Notes: generated by a model from the sequence alone, not told the origin. 64,000 bases of DNA from an uncultured Cyclobacteriaceae bacterium (GCA_905479015.1 CAJQKV010000037.1:1-64000), one strand, 5' to 3'. Positions 36,101-44,577 are shown, numbered from the stretch's first letter. Numbers and translations: made by a program.

Positions 36101-38110
36101 CTTTTTAATCCCATTTATATTTAAATACATGGAGTCTAAGTTGAGTGATGCATTGAATCCGCTGGTCATCTTAGATGAAATAAAAACGTTGTCATAGTCC
36201 GTTTTTTTTGCAGCAGCTTGGTAGTATAAAAAAGCCCTAGGCAACAATTTCACAAGACCTGTTTTGGCATTATAATTCGCAAAGCCATAAGTATGCAATA
36301 TTTTCATAGCGCCTTTGATGAGGCGAATATCAAGATCATATTCGCTACTTAGCTCAAGTTCATTGAATTCTGTCAGCCCATATTTTTGAGCATAATAAAC
36401 GGATAGTCCGATAGGATGAAAGCGATAGGGTCCATTGAGACCCTGATAGCGATTTAAATTAAAAAAGGCTGAAGATTCAAAAGTTGCGGGTAAAAGTCCG
36501 GCACCACTGGCCATTTTAAAATCAATAGAGTCATGATCCATGGGCCAAATTAATTGGTCAGAACTTACAAGCATATCGTGATAGGAATCATAAAAAGGAG
36601 TAACGTCATATTGGTTCTCTCGCCAAACGGTCAGGCGGTTTTCTGTCCTATCATATCGCATGGCGATGCCTGGATGGACAATTGAGTCTAAATTTACAAT
36701 GATTGAAATCTCTCCATTATGGGCCAAGATGACGGAATCTTTAAAATCAAATTTTGCTGACTTTATGATGGCTTTTCTTCCTTTTCCATCAAGAATAACC
36801 AATTCCCCACGAGCTTTACTTATCGCGGTTCCAATCAACTGATTTCCTTTAATTTGAATACCACCCGTATATTGTACTTTTCCGTCAAAAAAGTTGAGTT
36901 TTATATTACTCTCATTTGAGGTAAATTCGGGGAAGTTTTTTGTGTTTTGTTGAATACTTTTTTTGGCTTTATACTTGAAAGTTCCTGGAATGTCATTAGG
37001 GAAAAGATCTGGAAAGATCAGTGTCGCGTTAGGCGTCCAAAAATCTCCTCGATCCACTCGAAAATTAAAGGCACCTAACGTTACCTGGGCTCCTTCCATT
37101 TTTTGATATTTTTTTGGCCAATCTATGGTCGCTGAAGACCCCGCAAATACGCCATCTTTGAAGAGATGATTTCCTGTTACATTGTTAATTTTTAGAGAGT
37201 CAAACGGGGAGGAAAGCATCAATGAGGCTTGATCTAAATGAAGGGAGGGCCCGGAAATGACCGCAGGCTGGTATTTGGCTCTTTGCAAGGCAACATAATC
37301 TATCTCAGAACTGTAAACAGCTTCTCTTGCTGGGGTTGGATCGCTATTGATTTGGGTCGGGTTATTGTCCGTTTCATTATCCCAGTCATTATCTGTATCA
37401 TTACTCCAATTGTCCTCGGTATCATTACCCCAATCTTCATTGCTTGTAGGCCAATCTTCTTCTGTTTCATCATCCCATCCCTCGTCGTCACTGGGCCAAT
37501 CATTATTTTCGGGGGGGACATCTATATCGAGGGTCTCTTTTGGTTCAGTGGTTTCGAGAGGCCCATTTTCATCAAGGGCAGATGAATTGGCCAACATTTC
37601 GGCAGCACTGAGCGTCGGGACTTCTCCAAGGAAAGTAAATGAATAAATGGGATTCAGGGTCTTAGAGGCGAAAAATTTACTTTGATACAGATTTTGACTA
37701 TTGATAAATTCACGAAGTCCCTTTTGAAAATTGGTATACTCTTGTTTTTTTAGCGTTTTAATGGAAGACAATGAGATATCTAAAATCTTATCAAATTGGG
37801 CGGCAGAAATTTTTTGGTTCAAGGGAATGCCTATAATGTCTTCAAATAACAAGGTATAATTGGCCCTTCCAAAGCGTTTTTCTTCCATCCCTTGTGTGAT
37901 CGCGATGAGTTTTTCTTTTTGCCCTTGATTTAACTGCTCGTTCCATGACTTGTCAAATGGAGCTCCTATATTTAATGATTTCTGGGTATTTGTAGTTTTG
38001 AGAAATTGGAGCACTTGTTGTCTAAAAGTTTCAGGATCATTTGAGAAACTTTGTGCAGACAATTGCCAGGTAAAAAAGAGGAGTAAAAAAGAGGAAAAGA
38101 TGTTTTTCAC
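33179..38110 (-). CDS. Very large exported protein (1643 residues), unknown function
   Basis: I do not recognise this protein. It starts at GTG 38110 with a clear signal peptide (MKNIFSSFLLLFFTWQLSAQ). Residues about 20-185 form a helical region. Residues about 203-250 are an acidic tract of Trp-containing octapeptide-like repeats (WGNDTEDN, WSNDTDND, WDNETDNN). From about 270 to 1600 the chain is a long beta-rich array with repeated patterns such as GxxxGTGxL and FxxN, which suggests a beta-solenoid or stacked sandwiches. It ends in an acidic DASEDDDDDGF. No membrane span is seen after the signal, so it is periplasmic or surface-associated. It lies 31 bases downstream of prmA. Large lineage-specific envelope protein is the best description. 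Confidence 0.9.
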   Translation of the reverse strand: MKNIFSSFLLLFFTWQLSAQSFSNDPETFRQQVLQFLKTTNTQKSLNIGAPFDKSWNEQLNQGQKEKLIAITQGMEEKRFGRANYTLLFEDIIGIPLNQKISAAQFDKILDISLSSIKTLKKQEYTNFQKGLREFINSQNLYQSKFFASKTLNPIYSFTFLGEVPTLSAAEMLANSSALDENGPLETTEPKETLDIDVPPENNDWPSDDEGWDDETEEDWPTSNEDWGNDTEDNWSNDTDNDWDNETDNNPTQINSDPTPAREAVYSSEIDYVALQRAKYQPAVISGPSLHLDQASLMLSSPFDSLKINNVTGNHLFKDGVFAGSSATIDWPKKYQKMEGAQVTLGAFNFRVDRGDFWTPNATLIFPDLFPNDIPGTFKYKAKKSIQQNTKNFPEFTSNESNIKLNFFDGKVQYTGGIQIKGNQLIGTAISKARGELVILDGKGRKAIIKSAKFDFKDSVILAHNGEISIIVNLDSIVHPGIAMRYDRTENRLTVWRENQYDVTPFYDSYHDMLVSSDQLIWPMDHDSIDFKMASGAGLLPATFESSAFFNLNRYQGLNGPYRFHPIGLSVYYAQKYGLTEFNELELSSEYDLDIRLIKGAMKILHTYGFANYNAKTGLVKLLPRAFLYYQAAAKKTDYDNVFISSKMTSGFNASLNLDSMYLNINGIKKFWVTADFKASITPVNGKVSLRENRDIIFDGALALGTFEYKGQNFEFDYTNFIIDLPQIDSIAIRLPSSDGLYSKLQNRITETKGKVYLNEPSNRSGNKVYEKYPYFISDSESTVYFSQPEILDGVYDSSIIFIIAPIEINGFNSDNTANLIFPGIFNSGGIFPNFEDSLLIMEDQSLGFVHNIPKEGYNLYGTSSKTYETITLNNGGLRGTGQIDFLNAHLFSNDFIYYQDSVTTLGYKANIDPGQVGLVDFPQAELDNFRMSWFPRADSMYLTTINDKPFNFYNKSAQLIGALNITQRSVNGSGTLLTRGSSSKSQQMNFKENSFQASNATFEILSEEVGNPELIFLNVKLDFDLQKNSASIKSERQLDAIISFPNTAMETSIPDAVWLLEDSIVIMKKPENFDLEDSYFYSTNPALDSLVFNATNAIYDIKISQLIVQGIPYIQVADAKIIPENNEMTIKINSKIGTFRNAKIIYETPELYHFLTDATVDIVSRNEFNAKATYILPSAKGDTSKIPMYDLSVEERLFTVDTTNEKNRKRNGFARNKNTNEQQVQRYTEATGKTLSGNLEIAPGFVYKGGITLKTYKQALELSGFVQPQFINKPDYDFWITYVQKEEINEVVFDLEEEAFEDGEPLIGGLHQDIRGRLYPTFIEKKKSELDPDYFLAKGMVKYDVNSKNYLIEEPLKLTGEAYEGQTFIYNDSTQTYAFEGEMNFFNIKKNKLQLSASVIGDFNAETSICTLDAALILDVKLENIIADLMALDFLDIIDRLGGDLANELNTKNLLKISNLVGDENTKNYQSKSQKDYTPLVEISELLNKFLVISGVKMNWSPDEKAWYNTSKISISNIYATDINTQVDGFLEIKKDDTGGDILNLFIQAAPGSWYYFNYQDNSLLVYTSNFDFNAEIKNNESKGRFKPGQLILVAGEEAETLSYINTFRKVYLDIEAPFKLTYPEGFDEFLDASEDDDDDGF
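37360..37503 (-). repeat. 24-base tandem repeats encoding acidic Trp octapeptides
   Basis: Within the large unknown gene, units of about 24 bases are repeated imperfectly; for example GTATCATTA recurs with 24-base spacing on the plus strand. They encode eight-residue units with the pattern Trp-x-Asn/Asp-Asp/Glu-Thr-Glu/Asp. Variation in copy number between strains is to be expected at such a site. Confidence 0.65.
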
Positions 38111-38141
38111 GACTTAAATGTATATAAACCACTCACGATAA

Positions 38142-38972
38142 TCACATTCTTTTGCTTAAAACGATTACCATCCAAAGGGTCAAGCATTTTTGCTGTATTT
38201 GTTTAAGACCCAGTTTTTCGGCGCGGGCACAAATTTCAGGTGCATCCTTTTCATAAAAACCACTTAAAATTAAAACACCATTTAAGGCAAGCAGACGGGC
38301 ATATTCAGGCATTTCATTTAAGAGGACGTTTTTATTGATGTTGGCAATGATAATATCTGCTTGGTCCTTGAGGCTTAAATCTCGAACCACTCCTTTCAAT
38401 ACTCGGCCCGGACAATCGTTCAAGGTAAAGTTTTCTTGAGCATTTTCAATACACCAATCATCAATGTCTGTTGCGACTATGTGCGTGGCACCTAGCTGGT
38501 GAGCCAAAATGGATAAGACTCCGGTTCCGGTGCCAAAGTCATAAATTTTTTTTTGATGATGATCAATGGATAATTGTGCCTCAAGTATCAATGATGTAGT
38601 GGCATGATGTCCAGTGCCGAAAGACATTTTCGGATGAATCACAATTTGATGCTTGAAATGATCTTGGGGTTCATGAAAAATAGCACGAACCATGATTTTG
38701 TCAGCGATGACAACGGCGGCATAATTTTTTTCCCATTCTCTATTCCAATTGATACGTGCGATGGCTTCAAGTTTGTAAGAGATGGTTCCCGATGGTTGAT
38801 ACTTCTTTACAAGGCTATCGAGGAGGGATTGGTTAAAATTTAGCACCTCGCAATAGGCACTAAAACCGATTTGATGTTCCTCAAATGAATCATAGCTCAA
38901 CATTGATAGTTCGGCGATCAATAGGTCACTTAAGTGGGGATCACAAGTAAAATGGACGCCTTTAAAATTCAT
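38142..38972 (-). CDS. prmA: Ribosomal protein L11 methyltransferase
   Basis: A 276-residue PrmA that trimethylates ribosomal protein uL11. The N-terminal substrate-binding domain (1-90) is followed by the methyltransferase domain with FGTGHHATTSL at about 120, the SAM loop YDFGTGTGVLSILAHQLGA at about 142-161, ATDIDDWCIENAQEN, and the catalytic-site motif IIANINKNVLL. The start overlaps the end of the DUF6150 gene by four bases. It lies within the uvrA-tpiA-DUF6150-prmA run, a common order in Bacteroidota for tpiA and prmA. The C-terminus is short (VIVLSKRM). Confidence 0.95.
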   Translation of the reverse strand: MNFKGVHFTCDPHLSDLLIAELSMLSYDSFEEHQIGFSAYCEVLNFNQSLLDSLVKKYQPSGTISYKLEAIARINWNREWEKNYAAVVIADKIMVRAIFHEPQDHFKHQIVIHPKMSFGTGHHATTSLILEAQLSIDHHQKKIYDFGTGTGVLSILAHQLGATHIVATDIDDWCIENAQENFTLNDCPGRVLKGVVRDLSLKDQADIIIANINKNVLLNEMPEYARLLALNGVLILSGFYEKDAPEICARAEKLGLKQIQQKCLTLWMVIVLSKRM

Positions 38973-39289
38973 CTTGAGCAGCCTGCAAAAGATTCGAATT
39001 CTGTAAAATAGACGATAAAATCAGCCTCACTTTTTTTATGGGTAAAGTAAATTTTAAAACGGGCAAAATCTTCTTTTTCTTCAAAATACCACATCCCTGG
39101 CTTATCTGCGTAAAGACGATTTTGTTGTTCATAAACGACGATGTCGGCAGCAACCTCTGATAATTCTTCATAAACAATTAAATCTGCTAGGTAGGCTTTA
39201 TCTACTTCATAAACACTCCCATAGGCTTGACATATCAAAGCTTGACTGGGGGTAAAAAAGAGGTGAAATGCAGTAATAAGGAGCCACAT
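38969..39289 (-). CDS. DUF6150-like small exported protein with VY repeats
   Basis: A 106-residue exported protein. The longest frame begins in tpiA, but ATG 39289, one base after the tpiA stop, gives the signal peptide MWLLITAFHLFFTPSQALI. The mature chain has short repeats of the form AD-x-I-V-Y (ADLIVYEEL, ADIVVYEQQ, ARFKIYFTH, ADFIVYFTE), the pattern of DUF6150 proteins. The function of that family is unknown. A Cys sits near each end (CQAYGSVYEV and FAGCSR), so a disulfide is possible. It is coupled to prmA by a four-base overlap. Confidence 0.8.
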   Translation of the reverse strand: MWLLITAFHLFFTPSQALICQAYGSVYEVDKAYLADLIVYEELSEVAADIVVYEQQNRLYADKPGMWYFEEKEDFARFKIYFTHKKSEADFIVYFTEFESFAGCSR

Positions 39290-39290
39290 T

Positions 39291-40052
39291 TTAGAATGAC
39301 TTGGCGATGTCAATAAATCCTTGCGCATCCATACTTGCACCACCTATCAAGCCACCATCAACATCAGGGCATGAAAAAAGAGTTTTGGCATTCGCGGGCT
39401 TGACACTTCCTCCATACAATATGGGTATCTGTTTGGCAATGCTTTCACTGTACTTTTTTGCGATGGTATCGCGAATAAAATGATGCATTTCTTGAGCTTG
39501 CTCGTCTGACGCGGTAACGCCTGTCCCTATGGCCCAGACAGGCTCGTAGGCAATGATGACCTTAGCGAATTCAACAGCATCGAGTTCAAATAAGCTTGAA
39601 GATAATTGTTCTTTCACAAGATCGAAATGAGCATTTTTTTCTCTCGTAGCTAGTTTTTCTCCACAACAAAAAATGGGAGTCATTTGATGGTCTAGAACGA
39701 TTTGAGTTTTAGCCTCGAGTTCAGCATAGGTTTCTTTGTAATAGTCTCTCCGTTCACTGTGGCCTAATACCACACAATCTACCCCTAAGTTTTGGAGCAT
39801 AGCAGCAGAAATTTCGCCAGTGTAAGCCCCTGAGACTTCTTGATGGCAATTCTGGGCAGCAATGAACACATTCGTTGCATTGCCTATTGTTTTTTTAATA
39901 CTTTCTATGTGTGTGTAAGGAACCGACATAATAATGGTCGTCTCTGACAATGATTCATCTTTAGCCAAATGAACTACCTCGGAAGCAAGCTTTAATCCTT
40001 CATCAAGTGTGGTATTCATTTTCCAGTTTCCAGCAGCAATTTTTTTTCTCAT
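39291..40052 (-). CDS. tpiA: Triosephosphate isomerase
   Basis: A 253-residue TIM-barrel enzyme that interconverts dihydroxyacetone phosphate and glyceraldehyde 3-phosphate in glycolysis and gluconeogenesis. The active-site residues are visible: Asn and Lys in AGNWKMN at about 7-13, His in LGHSERRDYY near 96-105, and Glu in IAYEPVWAIGTG at about 167-178, including the mobile-loop start. The phosphate-binding LYGGSVKPANA and GGLIGGASMD are intact. It starts three bases after the uvrA stop, so the two are co-transcribed. It is followed by the DUF6150 gene after one base. Confidence 0.98.
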   Translation of the reverse strand: MRKKIAAGNWKMNTTLDEGLKLASEVVHLAKDESLSETTIIMSVPYTHIESIKKTIGNATNVFIAAQNCHQEVSGAYTGEISAAMLQNLGVDCVVLGHSERRDYYKETYAELEAKTQIVLDHQMTPIFCCGEKLATREKNAHFDLVKEQLSSSLFELDAVEFAKVIIAYEPVWAIGTGVTASDEQAQEMHHFIRDTIAKKYSESIAKQIPILYGGSVKPANAKTLFSCPDVDGGLIGGASMDAQGFIDIAKSF

Positions 40053-40055
40053 GTT

Positions 40056-42854
40056 TTATAGTTTTTCTTTTAAGTAGTGAGCGGTATGATTTTGACTCCT
40101 CAATTTAACCATATCTTCAGGAAGCCCCGCAAAGTTAATAAATCCTCCATTCGCACCACCTTCGGGTCCTAGATCAATGATCCAATCTGCATTTTTAATG
40201 ACTTCCATGTTGTGCTCTATGATGACTGCCGTATTTTGTTCGTCTATTAAAGCATTGATTGAGTCGAGTAATTTTTTGATGTCGTGAAAATGCAAGCCGG
40301 TGGTGGGTTCATCAAATAAAAACAAAGTGTGGTCATTTTTATTGCCCCCCTTTTTACTTAGGAAAGATGCTAGCTTTACCCGCTGGGCCTCTCCCCCACT
40401 TAGGGAGCTAGAGGATTGACCCAGTTTTACATAACCCAGGCCCACATCATCTAAAGGTTTAATTTTATTACAGATGTTTTTTTTATCTGCGAAGAAAATT
40501 AGGGCTTCTGATACCGTTAAGTTTAAAATCTCATTGATGTTTTTTTGTTGGTAACGGACTTCAAGAATTTCTTTTTTAAACCTTTGACCTTTGCAGTTTT
40601 CACAGGTTAAATGCAGATCTGCCATGAATTGCATTTCAATTTTTACGGTGCCCTCTCCTTCGCAAGCATCACACCGGCCACCGGTCACATTAAATGAAAA
40701 GAAAGCAGGCTTGAATCTGTGTTTTATAGCGATGGGTTGCTCAGAAAAGAGTTGACGAATATGATCATAGGCTTTCACATAAGTAACGGGATTGGATCTT
40801 GAGCTTTTACCAATGGGGTTTTGATCTACAAATTCGATGTGACTGACTTTTTGATAATCCCCATCCAGTTTGTCAAACTTCCCCGTAGCCTCAGTACTTA
40901 AGCCCAGGATTTTTCCAAGGGAGGGGTAAAGGATTTTTTTAATCAACGTTGATTTTCCTGAGCCACTCACACCTGTGACCACCGTCATTACCCCTAGGGG
41001 AATTTCTACATCAATATTCTTAAGGTTGTTTTCTTTGGCTTTCTTAATGAGGATAGATTGATTCCAGCCCCTTCTTAAACTTGGAAGAGAGATTTGCTCT
41101 CTTTGAAGCAAATAATCCAACGTTAAAGAAGGTTCTTGGTGTGTTGCGGCGTCCCTAAAGTGACCTTGAAAAATAAGATTTCCTCCATGACTTCCCGCAC
41201 CGGGTCCGATATCAATAATCTGATCTGCCGCCAACATTATTTTTTCCTCGTGTTCTACCACAATTACGGTATTTCCAAGATTCTTTAATCTGTACAGCAC
41301 TTCTATCAATTTATCCGTATCTCTGGGATGCAGTCCAATGCTGGGCTCGTCAAGGATATACATTGACCCAACCAAGGCACTTCCCAGTGAGGTGGAAAGT
41401 TTGATCCGTTGAAATTCTCCTCCCGAGAGGCTTGAGGTAAGCCTATTGAGGGTGAGGTAACCTAAGCCCACTTGTTCAAGATAGTTGAGCCTATTCAATA
41501 TTTCGGTAAGTAACCGTTGACTGATTTTGGCATCGTGTTCAGATAAATTGATTTTACGCAGTTTGGGGATCAAATCAGTAACGGGAATCAATACCATTTC
41601 AGCGATGGAAGTACCTCCTATTTTCACATAATGAGCATCTTTCCTTATACGGGTGCCTTTGCAATCTGGACATCTCGTTTTTCCTCGGTAGCGAGAAAGC
41701 ATCACTCGGTATTGAATTTTATGAGTTTTTGATGCTAAAAAGGAGAAAAAGGCATGTAACCCTTCGAAGTATTCATTGCCATCCCACAACAACTGATATT
41801 GTGCTAGAGTTAATTCACTGACGGGTCTATGAATGGGAAAATCAAACTTAATAGCGTGTTTAAGTAAGGGTTCAACCCATTTTCTCATGGTTTCACCACG
41901 CCAAGGAACTAAGGCGTTTTCAAAAACGGACAGATTGTTATCAGGAATTACCCGCTCTGGATCGATGCCCAAAATCATTCCAAATCCTTCGCATTTACGG
42001 CAGGCACCATAAGGATTGTTGAAACTAAATAAGTTAACGGTAGGCACTTCAAATGCAATTCCATCCAGTTCTAGTCGATTGGAAAATTTTACTTTTTCGG
42101 CACCTAAAACTTCGATATTACAAACCCCCTCCCCTTCAAAGAAAGCCGTTTGAATGGAGTCGCTGAGCCTGAACATAGCTTCTTCATCTTTTTTACTAAC
42201 GGTCCGATCTATTAATATATCTAAGGGTTTGTTTTTTATTTTTTTAATGTCCAAGTCTTCAATGAACAACATTTTTTGATCACAAATAATCCGGGTATAA
42301 CCTTTGCTGAGTAATATCTTTAGTTCATCCTCTAAGGTTCTTTTTTTATGGACATTGAGAGGTGCCGAAATGATTATTTTCAGATCTTCAGGTTGAGATA
42401 AGACATAATCTACCACATCAGTTACCGTATCTTTTTTTACTTCATTCCCTGATTTAGGAGAGAGGGTCTTTCCTATTCGGGCATACAAAAGTTTAAGATA
42501 GTCATAGATTTCGGTGGTCGTACCCACCGTGGATCTTGGATTGCGCGTATTTACTTTTTGTTCAATAGCGATGGCCGGAGATATGCCTTTGATATAATCT
42601 ACTTCAGGCTTCTCCATGCGCCCCAGAAATTGCCGAGCATAAGCGCTCAAACTTTCAACATATTTCCGCTGGCCCTCCGCGAAAAGCGTATCAAAAGCCA
42701 GACTTGACTTTCCAGATCCAGAAAGTCCGGTAATGACGACCATTTTATTTCGTGGAATAGCAATGTCGATATTTTTCAAATTATTGACACGTGCTCCTTT
42801 GATGATAATGTATTTTTTGGCGTCGAGAAGTTCTAATTTTTGTTCTATTGGCAT
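40056..42854 (-). CDS. uvrA: Excinuclease ABC subunit A
   Basis: A 932-residue UvrA for damage recognition in nucleotide excision repair. The longest frame begins with TTG 42878; ATG 42854 ([10 protein letters not shown]) is chosen and fits the promoter box at 42896-42903. It has two ABC ATPase modules: Walker [10 protein letters not shown] near 45 and GVSGSGKST near 650, with signatures [12 protein letters not shown] and [13 protein letters not shown]. The C-terminal zinc module is intact ([11 protein letters not shown] and [11 protein letters not shown]). In the first zinc module only the second Cys pair ([10 protein letters not shown]) remains; the segment before it ([17 protein letters not shown]) has no CxxC. 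This seems common in Bacteroidota UvrA. Confidence 0.96.
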   Translation of the reverse strand: MPIEQKLELLDAKKYIIIKGARVNNLKNIDIAIPRNKMVVITGLSGSGKSSLAFDTLFAEGQRKYVESLSAYARQFLGRMEKPEVDYIKGISPAIAIEQKVNTRNPRSTVGTTTEIYDYLKLLYARIGKTLSPKSGNEVKKDTVTDVVDYVLSQPEDLKIIISAPLNVHKKRTLEDELKILLSKGYTRIICDQKMLFIEDLDIKKIKNKPLDILIDRTVSKKDEEAMFRLSDSIQTAFFEGEGVCNIEVLGAEKVKFSNRLELDGIAFEVPTVNLFSFNNPYGACRKCEGFGMILGIDPERVIPDNNLSVFENALVPWRGETMRKWVEPLLKHAIKFDFPIHRPVSELTLAQYQLLWDGNEYFEGLHAFFSFLASKTHKIQYRVMLSRYRGKTRCPDCKGTRIRKDAHYVKIGGTSIAEMVLIPVTDLIPKLRKINLSEHDAKISQRLLTEILNRLNYLEQVGLGYLTLNRLTSSLSGGEFQRIKLSTSLGSALVGSMYILDEPSIGLHPRDTDKLIEVLYRLKNLGNTVIVVEHEEKIMLAADQIIDIGPGAGSHGGNLIFQGHFRDAATHQEPSLTLDYLLQREQISLPSLRRGWNQSILIKKAKENNLKNIDVEIPLGVMTVVTGVSGSGKSTLIKKILYPSLGKILGLSTEATGKFDKLDGDYQKVSHIEFVDQNPIGKSSRSNPVTYVKAYDHIRQLFSEQPIAIKHRFKPAFFSFNVTGGRCDACEGEGTVKIEMQFMADLHLTCENCKGQRFKKEILEVRYQQKNINEILNLTVSEALIFFADKKNICNKIKPLDDVGLGYVKLGQSSSSLSGGEAQRVKLASFLSKKGGNKNDHTLFLFDEPTTGLHFHDIKKLLDSINALIDEQNTAVIIEHNMEVIKNADWIIDLGPEGGANGGFINFAGLPEDMVKLRSQNHTAHYLKEKL

Positions 42855-42895
42855 TTGTTTGTGGCGGGCTATGCCCAAAGAAATTAATCTGATTG

Positions 42896-42903
42896 CAAAA
42901 ATA
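42896..42903 (-). promoter_or_regulatory. Candidate -7 box for the uvrA transcript
   Basis: The minus strand reads TATTTTTG, matching TAnnTTTG. A TTTG lies 24 bases further upstream (42928-42931 read on the minus strand), slightly beyond the usual spacing. A transcript from here would have a leader of about 35 bases to ATG 42854 and would nearly exclude the TTG at 42878. Confidence 0.45.
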
Positions 42904-42919
42904 GATATTGTGGTTGGTA

Positions 42920-42950
42920 TTTGGTAGCAAACTAAAATTCTATATACTTG
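42920..42950 (+). promoter_or_regulatory. Candidate promoter for the ECF sigma factor gene
   Basis: TTTG at 42920-42923, a 19-base spacer and TATACTTG at 42943-42950 (one mismatch to TAnnTTTG). It faces away from the uvrA box, so the 42879-43029 gap would be a divergent promoter region. The leader to ATG 43030 would be about 73 bases. Confidence 0.45.
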
Positions 42951-43029
42951 CAGGAGTAATTAATTTTTTTTATCCACGTAAACGACACAATTTGGTATAG
43001 ACTTCTACGTTCACTAATAGTTGATTATA

Positions 43030-43629
43030 ATGAAAAATGTAGAAATGAGTGACAGCCACTTGCTGTCTCACTATGCCAAAGGTGACGAGCAGGCCTTCAG
43101 CATGTTGCTGAACCGTCATAAAGACAGGGTCTATACCACCATCTATTTAATTGTTAAAGATAGCTACCTCGCAGAAGATATATTGCAAGAGGTATTTATA
43201 AAAGCCATTACAATGATCAAATCCGGTCGTTATAATGACGAGGGAAAGTTTCTCCCATGGATTTTGAGGATCGCGCACAATATGGCCATCGATCAATTCA
43301 GAAAGACCAAGAGATCCCCTTTAATTGTTACTGAAGATGGGAGTAATATTTTCAATACGCTGGCATTTTCAGAGACTTCGGTTGAAGAGATACAGATTAA
43401 GCAAGATACCTACGAGTTACTTAAAGTACATATTAAGGAACTTCCGGATCTACAGCGAGAAGTATTGGTTATGCGACATTACATGCAAATGAGCTTCCAA
43501 GAAATTGCCGTAGCTACAGATGTCAGTATAAATACTGCGCTGGGAAGAATGAGGTATGCTTTGATCAACCTAAGAAAAAAATTCAAGCAAAAAACCAACG
43601 CCTATGACCCCAAACTTTACAACAAATGA
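43030..43629 (+). CDS. ECF-type RNA polymerase sigma factor
   Basis: A 199-residue sigma-70 family factor of the ECF type. ATG 43030 is preferred to the TTG at 43021. Region 2 is seen in YAKGDEQAFSMLLNRH and in YLAEDILQEVFIKAI with the core-binding motif, then LPWILRIAHNMAIDQFRK (region 2.4). Region 4 is LPDLQREVLVMRHYMQMSFQ followed by EIAVATDVSINTALGRMRYA, a helix-turn-helix for -35 recognition. No typical membrane anti-sigma gene follows; instead a 77-residue ORF overlaps the 3' end by 26 bases. The gene diverges from uvrA and precedes nth, so a link with DNA stress is possible but not shown. Confidence 0.93.
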   Translation: MKNVEMSDSHLLSHYAKGDEQAFSMLLNRHKDRVYTTIYLIVKDSYLAEDILQEVFIKAITMIKSGRYNDEGKFLPWILRIAHNMAIDQFRKTKRSPLIVTEDGSNIFNTLAFSETSVEEIQIKQDTYELLKVHIKELPDLQREVLVMRHYMQMSFQEIAVATDVSINTALGRMRYALINLRKKFKQKTNAYDPKLYNK

Positions 43630-43837
43630 TGCGCTAAAATATATATATCAAGAGGCATCTAGTCAATTAACGGCACAAATACATATCGCCAGAAATAGAG
43701 ATGATTCATTCAATGAAGTATTGTTGGAATTTGAATCATTGAGATTAAAATTAGATCAGTTGAGGCTTACACCTAACAACTTGTCGATCGAAAAAATTTT
43801 GGCATATTCCAGAAAACAGAAATTTGAGTCGGCTTAA
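43604..43837 (+). CDS. Small coiled-coil protein overlapping the sigma factor gene
   Basis: A 77-residue protein starting at ATG 43604, 26 bases inside the sigma factor gene in another frame. It has no signal or membrane span. Residues about 10-58 look helical, with a heptad-like pattern (EASSQLTAQIHIARNRDDSF, then VLLEFESLRLKLDQLR), and the tail reads NNLSIEKILAYSRKQKFESA. I do not recognise a family. Overlap with an ECF sigma gene suggests coupled translation and hence a possible cytosolic regulator or anti-sigma-like partner, which is inference from position. The next gene, nth, follows after 48 bases. Confidence 0.7.
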   Translation: MTPNFTTNDALKYIYQEASSQLTAQIHIARNRDDSFNEVLLEFESLRLKLDQLRLTPNNLSIEKILAYSRKQKFESA

Positions 43838-43885
43838 TTTCCCTGATGACTCTTTTGAGGAGCGTAAACTCGAGTATTTTTAAGG

Positions 43886-44530
43886 ATGACTAGAAAAGAA
43901 AGATATCAATTTTTTATCTCTTATTTTTCCCAAAATCAGCCAGAGGCAGAGACGGAGCTTAAATATAGAAATCCCTTCGAATTATTGGTCGCGGTGGTAT
44001 TGAGTGCTCAATGTACGGATAAGCGAGTAAATATTGTGACTGAAAGTCTATTTAAAGAATTCCCGACTGCCTCTGCTATGGCGGCCTCAAATTTCGATGA
44101 ACTTTTCCCTTACATCCGCAGTATCTCTTACCCCAGTAATAAAACCAAACACTTACTAGGTCTCAGTAACATGTTGGTTTTAGATTTTGGAGAGGTGATT
44201 CCTTTGAATATTGAGGATTTACAACGGATGCCAGGGGTTGGGAGAAAAACAGCCAACGTGATTGTATCTGTTCTAGACCAACAGCCGGCAATGGCCGTTG
44301 ATACCCATGTTTTCCGCGTCTCTAAGCGCTTGGGTTTGGTTACCCTTAAGGCCAAAACACCCTTAGAGGTAGAGCGACAGTTGGTCAAGCAGATACCTGA
44401 TGATTATATTCATAGAGCCCATCATTGGTTGATTCTACATGGGAGGTATACGTGTTTGGCTCGAAAACCGAAATGTCAAATTTGTCCTCTTACCAAGTTT
44501 TGTAGGCATTATGCTCATTCAGCGGTATGA
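43886..44530 (+). CDS. nth: Endonuclease III (DNA glycosylase/AP lyase)
   Basis: A 214-residue base excision repair enzyme that removes oxidised pyrimidines and nicks abasic sites. The helix-hairpin-helix is LQRMPGVGRKTANVIV with catalytic Lys121, and the catalytic Asp139 lies in AVDTHVFRVSKRLG. The [4Fe-4S] cluster ligands have the family spacing: Cys190, Cys197, Cys200 and Cys206 (CLARKPKCQICPLTKFC). The N-terminal LLVAVVLSAQCTDKRVN is conserved. It follows the ECF sigma factor and its small partner on the same strand, so these may be expressed together. A purine-rich TTAAGG just before ATG 43886 may help initiation. Confidence 0.97.
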   Translation: MTRKERYQFFISYFSQNQPEAETELKYRNPFELLVAVVLSAQCTDKRVNIVTESLFKEFPTASAMAASNFDELFPYIRSISYPSNKTKHLLGLSNMLVLDFGEVIPLNIEDLQRMPGVGRKTANVIVSVLDQQPAMAVDTHVFRVSKRLGLVTLKAKTPLEVERQLVKQIPDDYIHRAHHWLILHGRYTCLARKPKCQICPLTKFCRHYAHSAV

Positions 44531-44569
44531 GATAGAGCCCATAAATTTCTTTCTTAGGCAGGCATTTCT

Positions 44570-44577
44570 TAATTTTG
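44570..44577 (+). promoter_or_regulatory. Candidate -7 box before the 725-residue unknown gene
   Basis: TAATTTTG matches TAnnTTTG and lies in the 139-base gap after nth. No TTTG or TTG lies at normal -33 spacing. A leader of about 85 bases would result. Confidence 0.35.

Noticed and set aside
37238-37585. 115-residue plus-strand frame opposite the octapeptide tract
   Set aside because: It lies wholly inside the large unknown gene and arises from the repetitive composition; its Ile-rich sequence is what the antisense of Asp/Asn/Trp repeats gives.
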